Of a stretch of DNA of 25,092 nucleotides, positions 1 through 8,176 are shown piece by piece. Both the position numbers and the translations under genes were made by a program. The notes under the pieces were generated by a model. That model was not told where the DNA came from. It did no database searches and worked only from the letters and a program-made list of their open reading frames with translations. The stretch's first letter is position 1. Each line of letters starts with the position of its first letter. Origin of the DNA: Salaquimonas sp041736675 (GTDB lineage Bacteria; Pseudomonadota; Alphaproteobacteria; Rhizobiales; Rhizobiaceae). Location of the stretch: NCBI GenBank assembly GCA_041736675.1, contig JBGSTD010000049.1, forward strand, positions 1-25,092, in the 5' to 3' direction.

Positions 1-81
1 CTGGGCAACGCTCACACCCCGCGTTGCCACAAGATGCGCTGCTTCCTGCTTAAACTCACTGCTATAAACTCTTCTCGTCAT
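1..81 (-). CDS. IS3-family transposase OrfA, N-terminal fragment
   Basis: The minus strand encodes 27 residues starting MTRRVYSSEFKQEAAHLV and running off the window. The 'R-x-Y-s-x-E-F-K-x-E-A' start followed by a 'G-V-S-V-A-Q' helix-turn-helix segment is typical of the InsE/OrfA helix-turn-helix protein of IS3-family elements, which in the full element is joined to OrfB by a programmed frameshift. A GGAG sequence lies about 7 bases upstream of the ATG. Partial only because the window ends. Confidence 0.85.
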   Translation of the reverse strand, partial: MTRRVYSSEFKQEAAHLVATRGVSVAQ

Positions 82-117
82 TGTCGATCTCCAATCTCAT
101 AAACATCTTATCTTAAT

Positions 118-141
118 GTCCACGAAACCGGCAGCAGCTCA
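118..141 (-). repeat. IS3 terminal inverted repeat (left copy, orfA side)
   Basis: On the minus strand this reads TGAGCTGCTG... and ends ...CGTGGAC. All 24 bases equal the plus-strand sequence at 24953-24976, and the match runs two more bases outward (ag/ct), after which the sequences diverge. Inside the element they diverge immediately after GGAC. This is the IRL/IRR pair of one element type. Confidence 0.9.
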
Positions 142-546
142 CTGGTCGAGCGTCTTCGTAGCGAAGGGCGCAGGGTTGCGATGGCCGGTGACGGTGTTAA
201 CGATGCGCCTGCACTTGCTGCGAGCGATGTGGGGATTGCCATGGGAACCGGAGCGGATGTTGCGCTGGAAAGTGCCGGCATCACGCTTCTCAATGGCGAT
301 TTGAGCGGTGTCCTGCGTGCGAGGAAGCTTGCCCGGGCGACGCTTGGAAACATACGTCAGAACCTGTTTTTTGCCTTTGCCTATAATGCTATTGGCGTGC
401 CTATCGCCGCAGGAGTATTGTATCCGATAACCGGAATGTTGTTGTCGCCGATGATTGCGGCAGCGGCGATGAGCCTTTCATCGGTTTCAGTGATCAGCAA
501 TGCCCTCCGGTTACGTGGCCTCAAACTTGATCAAGAGGAAGCATGA
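142..546 (+). pseudogene. copA: copper-exporting P1B-type ATPase, C-terminal remnant cut by IS
   Basis: An open frame without its own start runs from the IS boundary at 142 to the stop at 544-546 (134 residues). It begins LVERLRSEGRRVAMAGDGVND, the end of the P-domain, with the GDGVNDAPAL hinge motif that binds Mg2+. The last two membrane segments follow, with the Cu(I)-ATPase signatures YN...P (AYNAIGVPIAAG) and MS.SS (MSLSSVSVISNALRLR). A full CopA has about 800 residues, so the metal-binding domains, A-domain, phosphorylation loop and six membrane helices are missing. A short protein could start at the ATG at 181 but would have no ATPase function. The stop overlaps the cueR start, as in intact copA-cueR operons. 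The disruption should remove copper export by this copy. Confidence 0.9.
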
Positions 547-953
547 TGAATATCGGAGACGCAAGCCGCTCGTCGAGACTGCCTGCAAAGACAATCCGGT
601 ATTACGAGGAAATCGGATTGATACAACCCGACAGGGCCGGGAACGGGTACCGCGACTATTCACAGACCCATCTGCATAAGCTGCAGTTTCTGCAGCGGTC
701 GCGAGGACTTGGTTTTTCCATCGACGAGTGCCGCCAGCTTCTTGCGCTTTATGAAGACAAGGGACGGGCAAGCGCTGATGTCAAGGCGATGACGCAATCG
801 AAAATCACCGCCATCGAAACGAAAATAAATGAACTTGAAAGCCTCAAGCAAACGCTCATGCATCTTGCGGAAAATTGCAGGGGCAACAGCAGGCCGGAAT
901 GTCCTATCCTGAATGATCTTGCCCGAGGAGGCAGTTTTCCAAAAGATAGCTAA
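543..953 (+). CDS. cueR: Cu(I)-responsive MerR-family regulator CueR
   Basis: This 136-residue MerR-type activator senses Cu(I) and controls copA-like export genes. The N-terminal winged helix (residues about 2-70) has the family pattern KTIRYYEEIGLI...GYRDY. It is followed by a long dimerisation helix (about 80-110). The C-terminal metal loop carries two cysteines, C112 and C120, in C-x7-C followed by PI, the spacing of the Cu(I)/Ag(I)-binding CueR cysteines; the short loop argues against mercury (MerR) or zinc (ZntR) sensing. Two adjacent ATGs exist at 543 and 546. The first overlaps the TGA of copA and GAGGA lies at 536-540. Because the IS removed the upstream part of copA with its usual promoter, expression must now come from elsewhere, possibly from within the copA remnant. 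Confidence 0.9.
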   Translation: MMNIGDASRSSRLPAKTIRYYEEIGLIQPDRAGNGYRDYSQTHLHKLQFLQRSRGLGFSIDECRQLLALYEDKGRASADVKAMTQSKITAIETKINELESLKQTLMHLAENCRGNSRPECPILNDLARGGSFPKDS

Positions 954-1055
954 CGTCAAATATCAGATGTTAATGCCGCATCCAGACTTGAAGTTTTTAT
1001 CAAAGCAGACAAAGCTGTCGGCAAATTGATAACAATGGAACTTTAGGCAATTCTC

Positions 1056-2024
1056 ATGGCCCGCAGCGATTACCCTGAAAAATACAGCACAATGATTGAT
1101 GACGAGATTTGGGCTTTCATTGATCGCAGTGACAGTTTTTATCCACCTGATACGGCTGAAAAGACAATTGCGGAGCAGCGGGCGGTCTATAACCGGTTGT
1201 GCGAGAGTTTTCATGCCGGATACCCTGACGGGGTTTCAGCTTCTGACAGTGCGATCAAGGCGTCAGGGCATGATATTCCCGTGCGCACCTATGTCTATGG
1301 TGATAGCACTGCAAACACGACTGTCGTTTATTATCACGGCGGAGGCTTTGTGGTCGGTGGTCTTGAAAGCCATGATGATGTTTGTGCCGAACTCTGCGCG
1401 CAAACAGGATTTACAGTCATTTCTGTCGACTACCGTCTCTCTCCGGAATTCAACTATCCCTACGACTTTCAGGATGCTCTTGATGCATTCAATACAATTA
1501 TCCGTCATCGTACGGGTCCGGTTATCGTGTGCGGTGACAGTGCAGGAGGAAATCTTGCATCCGCGGTTTGCCATGCAACCAAAAATTCCGAACTCAAGCC
1601 GGCCGGTCAGGTGCTGATTTATCCTGGTCTCGGCAGCAGGCTGGACCAGGGCACTTTCATCGAGCATTCAGCTGCGCCAATGCTGACGACCAGTGACACC
1701 AAATTCTATAAAAGCGTTCGAACAGGCGGGAACGATGAATATTTCAGGGAGCCAACCTGCGCTCCGTTAAACGATACGGATTTTTCAGGTCTTCCGCCAA
1801 CGGTTCTGATCAGTGCGCAATGCGATCCGCTTTCGGGTGACTGCAAGGATTATCAGGAAGCGTTGAAAAACGCTGGCATCAAAGTGCATTGGGTCGATGA
1901 AAAAGGCCTTGTACACGGTTATTTGCGGGCACGTCACATGTCAAAACGGGCAAAAGACAGCTTCACACGGATTGCCGAAGCCGTGTCTGCACTTGGCAAA
2001 GGCGACTGGCCCTACGACAAATAG
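1056..2024 (+). CDS. alpha/beta hydrolase, HSL/acetyl-esterase type
   Basis: A 322-residue cytoplasmic esterase/lipase of the hormone-sensitive lipase group (alpha/beta hydrolase fold 3). The oxyanion-hole motif HGGGF is at residues 94-98. The nucleophile elbow GDSAGG has Ser162, the acid is Asp257 in SAQCDPL and the histidine is His287 in GLVHGY, so the triad is complete. No signal peptide is visible. It is convergent with the S15 hydrolase gene, with only 27 bases between the stops. The ATG at 1056 has a weak AGG-containing leader. The substrate cannot be named from sequence; members cleave short-chain esters or carbamates. The neighbouring second hydrolase and importer suggest a role in uptake-linked catabolism, but that is inference. 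Confidence 0.88.
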   Translation: MARSDYPEKYSTMIDDEIWAFIDRSDSFYPPDTAEKTIAEQRAVYNRLCESFHAGYPDGVSASDSAIKASGHDIPVRTYVYGDSTANTTVVYYHGGGFVVGGLESHDDVCAELCAQTGFTVISVDYRLSPEFNYPYDFQDALDAFNTIIRHRTGPVIVCGDSAGGNLASAVCHATKNSELKPAGQVLIYPGLGSRLDQGTFIEHSAAPMLTTSDTKFYKSVRTGGNDEYFREPTCAPLNDTDFSGLPPTVLISAQCDPLSGDCKDYQEALKNAGIKVHWVDEKGLVHGYLRARHMSKRAKDSFTRIAEAVSALGKGDWPYDK

Positions 2025-2051
2025 GATCGTGTCTTCCAGGTATACCGCCGC

Positions 2052-4052
2052 TTAGACAAGGTTGCGCTTGATCTTGTCCTGATAGTCGCGCTCGAATATC
2101 ACTTCACCATTCAACCATGCTGTCAGTTTTGATTTTGGATAAAAGTAATCTGCGTCACTGGTAAATGTCGCATCGACAAAGGTCCGGTAAATCTGGCCTG
2201 GTCTACCCCCCGTTTTTTCGTATTGCAGATGGTGGCGCGCAGACAAAGGATTTTCAGGTTTGACAGCCATGATTTCATGCGTCCAGCTGCCTGATAAAAG
2301 TCCATGGTCGCTGTCGCGGTATTCGCCAAAATCACTGCTGATTTCGGTTATCGTTTCGCCGTTATCATTATTGAAGGTATCCCGCTGGTATTTGGCCGGG
2401 CGAAGGGTTTCCATCTGCCAGGGTGTTGCTCCCTCGGGCGCCTCGAACTCCCACTCGCCATCGGTGACAAAGGGACGAACAGGAACAGTGATATTGCCTT
2501 TGCCAATGGTCAGTCTGGTAATCTCCGGCGATGGCCATATCATCGGGAACCAGGCATTGGAAAGCGACAGGCGCAAGCGGTGCCCGGCCGGAATGCGGTA
2601 GGCAATCTGATCCAGTGAAAAACTGATTTCGACAGGTTTTCCAGGAACTAGGGGGGAGGGAGTGCCATGACCTGTGTGATGCGTCAGATTGAAGATGCCG
2701 GCAGTGATCAGGGCAACGCTTCCATCAGGGCGCATATCGCAAAGGCGGGCTATGATCTGTCCGCAAGTTTTGTCGCTGGCAATCTGCGCTGAAAAAACCG
2801 GCGCGCCGACAATATCTGCCGCCTCCAACAAGAAGTCTCCGTCAAAGCACAAGGATCCCTTGTCGTCGACCTGCTGATCCCCCGGAAGTTCATCACCAAA
2901 AGCAAAAGGAAAAAACTCTCCACTTTCAATGCCGCAATCCTGAGGTGAGGCGATTTCGAGATCAATATTTGCGCTTTCGGCAATGAGGCTTTGTTCGGCC
3001 GAAAAATGGAGCTCGATCTTGTGAATATTCGGGTCCGGCCAAGTATTGTTGGCAATCCATCGCCCGGGTCTTTCGTCATGCCAGCGTTTTGGCGCAACGG
3101 AATCCATCAGCCAAGCACGATAGGCAGGATCGTCTTCAACGCCGGTTTCCTCATCCTTCAGCCATTTGTCCCACCAGCGTTTTGCTTCCTGCAAAAAGCC
3201 GATGGCTGGTTTCGGGCCTGCATAATGAGGATATTTGTGGTTCCAGGGGCCAACGATCCCTTTTACAGGCGCCTCAAGATTTTCAACGAGATGGGAAACC
3301 GTGTTGCGGTAACCGTCATGCCATCCACCAATCGAGAGAACGGCTGCCTTTATCGCGCTGTAGTCCTCGCAAACCGATCCGTGCTGCCAATAGGCATCGC
3401 GATGCTGGTGCTCCAGCCAGGGCGTTATCTGGAAGGGCATGTTTTCAAGCCGCTCCCGCCACATGTCCATCCATTTGTCGCCGACCAGAAGCGGATCAGG
3501 CGGGCGCGACGAATAGGCGAGCATGGTCACGCACCAACTGAAATTCTTCAACAGCAGGCTGCCGCCCTTGAAGTGAATATCATCGCCATAGCGGTCGACG
3601 GTTGAGCAAATGCTGATCACCGCCTTTAGTGCGGGTGGTTGCAGGGCCGCCACCTGGAGGCCGTTGAACCCGCCCCAGGAGATGCCCATCATGCCGACAT
3701 TGCCATTGCACCATTTCTGCGCTGATGCCCATGCGATCACATCGCAGGCGTCCTGCAATTCCGGCGCGGTGTAGTCATCTTCCATCAGGCCGTCGCTATC
3801 GCCAGTGCCGCGCATGTCGACACGAATGCAGCAATAGCCATGGCCTGCCATCCAGGGATGGGTGAACTGGTCGCGAACAATGGTACCATCGCGTTTGCGA
3901 TAGGGCAGATGTTCGAGAATGGCGGGTACGGGATGTTCTGCAGCATCTTCGGGCATCCAGACACGGGCCGAAAGAATTATCCCGTCCGGCATGGTGATTT
4001 CCATGTGAGGAAACTCGACAACCTTTCGCGGAAACTGACTGACATGACGCAT
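2052..4052 (-). CDS. CocE/NonD family hydrolase (peptidase S15 / X-Pro dipeptidyl-peptidase-like)
   Basis: 666 residues, the usual size for CocE-type serine hydrolases that act on esters, amides or acyl-peptides. The alpha/beta hydrolase core holds the nucleophile in GISWGG (Ser125), the acid in GGWHDGY (Asp246) and the histidine in GPWNH (His272), matching the CocE triad spacing. The C-terminal half (about 340-560) is the jelly-roll domain of the X-Pro dipeptidyl-peptidase C family. No signal peptide is seen. An upstream in-frame start at 4094 exists, but the ATG at 4052 is chosen because GGGAGGT precedes it by 7 bases and the S15 homology begins there. That ribosome binding site lies inside a terminator-like hairpin (4057-4091). 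The gene follows livM by 87 bases on the same strand, so it may be the last gene of the importer operon. Confidence 0.88.
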   Translation of the reverse strand: MRHVSQFPRKVVEFPHMEITMPDGIILSARVWMPEDAAEHPVPAILEHLPYRKRDGTIVRDQFTHPWMAGHGYCCIRVDMRGTGDSDGLMEDDYTAPELQDACDVIAWASAQKWCNGNVGMMGISWGGFNGLQVAALQPPALKAVISICSTVDRYGDDIHFKGGSLLLKNFSWCVTMLAYSSRPPDPLLVGDKWMDMWRERLENMPFQITPWLEHQHRDAYWQHGSVCEDYSAIKAAVLSIGGWHDGYRNTVSHLVENLEAPVKGIVGPWNHKYPHYAGPKPAIGFLQEAKRWWDKWLKDEETGVEDDPAYRAWLMDSVAPKRWHDERPGRWIANNTWPDPNIHKIELHFSAEQSLIAESANIDLEIASPQDCGIESGEFFPFAFGDELPGDQQVDDKGSLCFDGDFLLEAADIVGAPVFSAQIASDKTCGQIIARLCDMRPDGSVALITAGIFNLTHHTGHGTPSPLVPGKPVEISFSLDQIAYRIPAGHRLRLSLSNAWFPMIWPSPEITRLTIGKGNITVPVRPFVTDGEWEFEAPEGATPWQMETLRPAKYQRDTFNNDNGETITEISSDFGEYRDSDHGLLSGSWTHEIMAVKPENPLSARHHLQYEKTGGRPGQIYRTFVDATFTSDADYFYPKSKLTAWLNGEVIFERDYQDKIKRNLV

Positions 4053-4053
4053 T

Positions 4054-4091
4054 AAAAAACCTCCCGATCCGGCTTTCAGATTGGGAGGTTT
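4054..4091 (-). terminator. terminator-like hairpin that contains the S15 hydrolase ribosome binding site
   Basis: A perfect 9-bp inverted repeat (AAACCTCCC at 4057-4065 and GGGAGGTTT at 4083-4091) encloses a 17-base loop. In the minus-strand transcript the second arm is GGGAGGTTT followed by more U residues, so it resembles an intrinsic terminator after livM. The same arm is the only good Shine-Dalgarno sequence for the hydrolase start at 4052. The structure could therefore reduce both read-through and translation. Confidence 0.6.
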
Positions 4092-4139
4092 CAAATTGTT
4101 TGTCCAGTATCAAACGGGAGTTTTGGCGCTTATCCGACG

Positions 4140-5468
4140 CTAGTGTTTGCGCGCTGTCTTTTCAGGGATCAGCCCGCGCGGTGAGAAGCGCAGCACCATC
4201 AGCAGGATTGCACCCAGCACGATCTGGCGCATATGGGCGGCGTTCTCAATCAGGCTGATCTTGACCGGATTGGTGTCGGGCAGAGGCCAGGCAAGAACCT
4301 GCATGATCTGAGGACCCATGAACTCCCCGGCATTCCATACATACCAAATCAGGAATCCGCCGAGAATGGCACCGAAATTGTTGCCGGAACCGCCGACAAT
4401 AACCATCACCCAGATGAGGAAGGTGAAGCGCAGCGGCTGGTAGGAGGTGGGAGTGAACTGGCCGTCGAGCGTGGTCAGCATTGCTCCGGCTATACCGACG
4501 ACGGCAGAGCCGAGCACGAAGACCTGGAGATGGCGCTTGGTGATGTTCTTGCCCATTGCATTGGCGGAGACTTCGTTGTCGCGAATCGAGCGCATCATGC
4601 GGCCCCAAGGGGAGCGAAGTGCCTTCTCGGAGAGATAAAGGATAACGAGAAGCACAATCGTGAAAAGGCAGACATAACTCAGTTTCACGAAGATCGAGGA
4701 GGCCTCGACTACATTCATGCCGAACGAATTTGCCAGGTCGATGAACCATTGCTCCTGTTGCAGGTCGACCTCGCGGTGCACCGGGCGGCTAAGGCCAATG
4801 ACGTTCTTGACACCGCGGTTGAGCCAGTCCTCGTTCTTGAGAACAGCGACGATGATCTCGGAGATGCCAAGGGTGGCGATGGCGAGATAATCGGAGCGCA
4901 GGCCAAGAGCAATCTTTCCGATCACCCACGCAATTGCGGCAGCAAACAGACCACCCACCGCCCATGAAAGGATAATGGGAAGGCCAAGCCCGCCGAGAAA
5001 TCCGGTAGATGCGGCATTTGTTCCCTCAATGGCCTCAACCGCAGGGAAGTAAAAACTGCGAATGATGATGTAGGCAAGGACGATGATTGCTGCCAGCGCA
5101 ATCTGGCGCCCGCGTCCGGGTGCCATTTTGCCGTAAACAAAGACACAAATGGCAACAGTGAAAATAGTCAGGATTGCGGAAATCAGAATACCGGTTCCGC
5201 CTGCAGCTATCGGGGCCGGATTGGGCGCAACTGATACCAGCACTGCAGCCAGACCGCCCAGAGCGGCAAAACCCATGATCCCGACATTGAAAATCCCGGC
5301 ATAGCCCCACTGAATGTTGACCCCAAGAGCCATGATTGCGGAGATCAGGCAATAGGTGGTGATCTGCAAGGCGAGGGATGGGCTCTGGAATATGCCAGTC
5401 AGGACAAGGATGCCTGCCATGATGGCATAAGCAAGGATGATCTTGTTGCGTTCGGACAGATTGGTCAT
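4140..5468 (-). CDS. livM: branched-chain amino acid-type ABC transporter permease LivM
   Basis: 442 residues, an integral inner-membrane permease with about ten hydrophobic segments. The family signatures include WGYAGIFNVGIMGFAALGG near residues 54-72, SDYLAIATLGISEI in the middle, and the EAA-like cytoplasmic loop with LRSPWGRMMRSIRDNEVSANAMGK. The C-terminal part has GGSGNNFGAILGGFLI. Length fits the larger LivM group. It is the last importer gene: its ATG overlaps the livH stop (ATGA). The transported substrate is set by the binding protein, and such systems also carry non-amino-acid substrates such as amides, ureas or organic acids. Confidence 0.92.
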   Translation of the reverse strand: MTNLSERNKIILAYAIMAGILVLTGIFQSPSLALQITTYCLISAIMALGVNIQWGYAGIFNVGIMGFAALGGLAAVLVSVAPNPAPIAAGGTGILISAILTIFTVAICVFVYGKMAPGRGRQIALAAIIVLAYIIIRSFYFPAVEAIEGTNAASTGFLGGLGLPIILSWAVGGLFAAAIAWVIGKIALGLRSDYLAIATLGISEIIVAVLKNEDWLNRGVKNVIGLSRPVHREVDLQQEQWFIDLANSFGMNVVEASSIFVKLSYVCLFTIVLLVILYLSEKALRSPWGRMMRSIRDNEVSANAMGKNITKRHLQVFVLGSAVVGIAGAMLTTLDGQFTPTSYQPLRFTFLIWVMVIVGGSGNNFGAILGGFLIWYVWNAGEFMGPQIMQVLAWPLPDTNPVKISLIENAAHMRQIVLGAILLMVLRFSPRGLIPEKTARKH

Positions 5469-6478
5469 ATCGATTTCCCGCTAAACAGTCCGGTTGGCTT
5501 GATCAGCAAGACAACCACCAGAATGACAAAGGATACAGCGAATTTGTAGTCGGTCGAGAGCAACTGGTTGAGGCCGTCGGTGTGCAAGAATTCCGGCAGG
5601 GTGTAGCCGATCACTTTTGTGTAAGCGAAGGTAACTGCGATTTCCGAAAAGGCAATGACAAAGCCTCCGGCGATGGCACCCACCGGACTGCCGACACCAC
5701 CGACAATCGCCGCAGCGAAGATCGGCAGCAGCAGTTGCAGATAGGTGAACGGCTTGTAACTCTTGTCGAGGCCGTAAAGTGTTCCGGCAATGGTGGCAAG
5801 GATCGCCGTAATAATCCAGGCAACGCGCACCACATGGTCAGGGTCAATGCCGGAGAGCAGCGCAAGATCCTCGTTGTCCGAGAAAGCACGCATGGATTTG
5901 CCGGTGCGGGTCTTATTCAGGAACCAGAAAACGATGGCAACAACAATGACGGCGGTTACGACCGTGATGACGGTCGTCGTGCGCAGGGCAAGGGATTCAC
6001 CAAGGCCGAACCATTCCTTGAACTGGCCCGCAGTGAAGATGAACCGGGCACCATCGGCAAAGATCTGGTCAGCGGGGCCGATGATGAAGCGGACAAGGCC
6101 GCTCATGACGAACATCACGCCGACAGACGCGATCATGTAAATAACCGGAGCGGCCTTCTGCTTGCGGTAGTACTGGTAGACAAACTTGTCTGTGCCCAAG
6201 AGGAACAGCGCCGTAACAGCGCATCCGAAGGGCAGGGCAAGAATTGCTGTTGGAAGGGAGCCCAGATGCACACCCCAGCTTTGAAACAGCCAGGTGAAGA
6301 GGATCGTGAACATTGCGCCGAAGGACATGGCTTCGCCATGGGCGAAATTTGAAAATCGCAGCACGCTGTAGATCAGCGTTACACCGAGCGCGCCGAGTGC
6401 CAGCTGGCTGCCATAGGACAGGCCGGGTATAACCAGAAAGTTCAGCATCACGACAAGTGCGTTTGCGTAATCGGTCAT
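5465..6478 (-). CDS. livH: branched-chain amino acid-type ABC transporter permease LivH
   Basis: 337 residues with about eight membrane segments. The N-terminal GALGVTLIYSVLRFSNFAHGE is the family hallmark, and the cytoplasmic coupling loop is RTGKSMRAFSDNEDLALLSGID. The end (GGVGSPVGAIAGGFVIAFSE) matches the conserved GG.G...G...GG helix. It pairs with LivM to form the membrane channel. The gene starts 3 bases after the livF stop and its own stop overlaps the livM start, so the four genes are translationally linked. Confidence 0.92.
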   Translation of the reverse strand: MTDYANALVVMLNFLVIPGLSYGSQLALGALGVTLIYSVLRFSNFAHGEAMSFGAMFTILFTWLFQSWGVHLGSLPTAILALPFGCAVTALFLLGTDKFVYQYYRKQKAAPVIYMIASVGVMFVMSGLVRFIIGPADQIFADGARFIFTAGQFKEWFGLGESLALRTTTVITVVTAVIVVAIVFWFLNKTRTGKSMRAFSDNEDLALLSGIDPDHVVRVAWIITAILATIAGTLYGLDKSYKPFTYLQLLLPIFAAAIVGGVGSPVGAIAGGFVIAFSEIAVTFAYTKVIGYTLPEFLHTDGLNQLLSTDYKFAVSFVILVVVLLIKPTGLFSGKSI

Positions 6479-6480
6479 CG

Positions 6481-7185
6481 TCAGCCCCCCAGGAAAGATT
6501 TGCGGACTTCAGGATTTTGCATCAATGCCTGGCCGGTGTCGGTGAAACGGTTTGTGCCCTGTACCAGCACATATCCCTTGTCGGCAATGTTGAGTGCCTG
6601 CTTTGCGTTCTGCTCTACCATCAAAATGGCGATCCCTGTGCGGGCAACCTCGATGATGCGATCGAACAATTCGTCCATGACGATGGGGGAAACCCCTGCG
6701 GTGGGCTCATCGAGCATCAGCACTTTCGGACGCGTCATCAGTGCGCGACCGACGGCCACTTGTTGACGTTGGCCACCCGAAAGCTGACCAGCAGGCTGGA
6801 GCCGCTTTTCCTTAAGGATCGGAAACAGATCATAGACCTGGGCCATGGTGCCGCTGATATCATCCTCGCGAATGAAGGCGCCCATTTCCAGGTTTTCCTC
6901 GACGCTCATAGACGTGAAGACATTGTTGGTTTGCGGAACAAAACCCATGCCCTTGTGCACCCGGGCCTGGGGGGAGAGGTCGGTAATGTCCTCGCCATCC
7001 ATCATCACCTTGCCTTGCCGGAGGTCCAACATTCCGAAAATCGCCTTCATGGCGGTGGACTTGCCTGCGCCATTGGGGCCGACGATCACGGCTATCTCGC
7101 CTTTTTCTACGCCGATGGTGCAGTTGGTCAGAATGTCTGCACCACCGTAACCGCCGGTCATTGCCTCACCGATCAGAAAACTCAT
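6481..7185 (-). CDS. livF: branched-chain amino acid-type ABC transporter ATP-binding protein LivF
   Basis: 234 residues, one complete ABC ATPase domain. Walker A GPNGAGKST is at residues 36-44, the signature LSGGQ at 135-139 and Walker B VLMLDEP at 155-161. MVEQNAK supplies the switch histidine position as Q, which is normal in LivF. The protein sits on the cytoplasmic face and drives the LivHM permease together with LivG. Its ATG overlaps the livG stop (ATGA at 7182-7185). Confidence 0.92.
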   Translation of the reverse strand: MSFLIGEAMTGGYGGADILTNCTIGVEKGEIAVIVGPNGAGKSTAMKAIFGMLDLRQGKVMMDGEDITDLSPQARVHKGMGFVPQTNNVFTSMSVEENLEMGAFIREDDISGTMAQVYDLFPILKEKRLQPAGQLSGGQRQQVAVGRALMTRPKVLMLDEPTAGVSPIVMDELFDRIIEVARTGIAILMVEQNAKQALNIADKGYVLVQGTNRFTDTGQALMQNPEVRKSFLGG

Positions 7186-8126
7186 GAGGATTTCCCTTCA
7201 GTTCCGGTGGCAGATTTTTTGGTGGTTTTCGTTACTGTTTTTGTAACGGATTTTGCAGCCGGTTTTTTCACTGCAGCTTTCTTTGGGGTTGTCTTTGGCT
7301 TTGCCGCAGGTTTGACAGCTTCAGGTTTTAAAGCATCAGGTGAAGCGCTGGAGACACCCGGCTTGTTTTTCAGACCCGTACCGAGATATGCCTCGATGAC
7401 TTCTTCGTTCGACATGATTTGAGAGGCTTTGCCTTCTGCCAGTTTGTGGCCCTCGGCCATCACAATAACCGGGTCACACAGGCCGGAAATGAACTCCATG
7501 TCGTGTTCAATCATGCAGAATGTATATCCGCGCTCGACATTAAGGCGCTTGATCGCCTCGCCAATCGTCTTGAGCAGCGTGCGGTTTACACCGGCGCCGA
7601 CTTCGTCAAGGAAAACGATTTTGGCGTCGACCATCATGGTGCGCCCAAGCTCGAGAAGTTTCTTCTGGCCACCGGAAAGGTTTCCTGCGAGTTCGTCGGC
7701 TACCTGGGGAATCTCCAGAAATGCTATGACGTCATCGGCTTTGGCTCGAATGCGTTCTTCTTCCTCGCGCACCTTGGAAGGTCGGAGCCAGGCGTCGATC
7801 AGGTTTTCCCCAGCCTGGTTCGGCGGAACCATCATCAGGTTTTCGCGGACGGTCAAAGTGGAAAATTCATGGGCGATCTGGAAGGTGCGCAACAGACCCT
7901 TGTGGAACAACTCGTGCGGCTCAAGGCCGGTAATATCCTCACCATCGAGCGTTACCGTGCCCGAGGAAGGCTTGTAGGCACCTGCGATGACGTTGAAAAG
8001 CGTGGTCTTGCCAGCTCCGTTCGGTCCGATCAATCCAGTGATTGAGCCTTTCCTGATCTCCAGCGAGACATTGTCAACAGCCTTGATACCGCCGAAATGT
8101 TTCGAGAGATTTTCTACCTTGATCAT
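7182..8126 (-). CDS. livG: ABC transporter ATP-binding protein LivG with Lys/Ala-rich C-terminal tail
   Basis: 314 residues. Residues 1-253 are a standard LivG domain: Walker A GPNGAGKT (34-41), LSGGQ (150-154), Walker B VFLDE (171-175), switch histidine in MIEHDM and the C-terminal EEVIEAYLGTG end of the family. The D-loop region reads DEVGAG instead of the usual DEPxAG. About 60 extra residues (255-314) follow, low in complexity and rich in Lys, Ala, Thr and Pro, resembling histone H1 tails. The ATG at 8126 is chosen over an upstream start at 8189, because the family alignment begins MIKVENLSKHFGG, a G-rich leader precedes it and the upstream stretch is non-conserved and runs into the hairpin at 8177-8200. 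Confidence 0.9.
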   Translation of the reverse strand: MIKVENLSKHFGGIKAVDNVSLEIRKGSITGLIGPNGAGKTTLFNVIAGAYKPSSGTVTLDGEDITGLEPHELFHKGLLRTFQIAHEFSTLTVRENLMMVPPNQAGENLIDAWLRPSKVREEEERIRAKADDVIAFLEIPQVADELAGNLSGGQKKLLELGRTMMVDAKIVFLDEVGAGVNRTLLKTIGEAIKRLNVERGYTFCMIEHDMEFISGLCDPVIVMAEGHKLAEGKASQIMSNEEVIEAYLGTGLKNKPGVSSASPDALKPEAVKPAAKPKTTPKKAAVKKPAAKSVTKTVTKTTKKSATGTEGKSS

Positions 8127-8176
8127 GGATAGGCCCCCGCCATTCTTTTTGACATATTCTTGTCTCTTGTAAAATA

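Larger units (their letters stand above)
1..141 (-). mobile_element. IS3-family insertion sequence, partial (5' end)
   Basis: The minus strand, read from position 141 inward, begins with a TGA-starting terminal repeat (118-141) and then the start of an IS3-type orfA at 81. The terminal repeat is a perfect 24-bp match, in inverted orientation, to the one at 24953-24976 that adjoins an IS3-type orfB end. The element's outer boundary is placed at 141 because IS3-family ends start with TG and because the reading frame of a copper ATPase resumes at 142. The rest of the element lies outside the window. Confidence 0.88.

Noticed and set aside
4233..4967. Long plus-strand open frame (244 codons) opposite livM, and similar ones opposite livH and livF
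   Set aside because: Antisense shadows of strongly conserved permease/ATPase genes; no domain and charged low-complexity translations.
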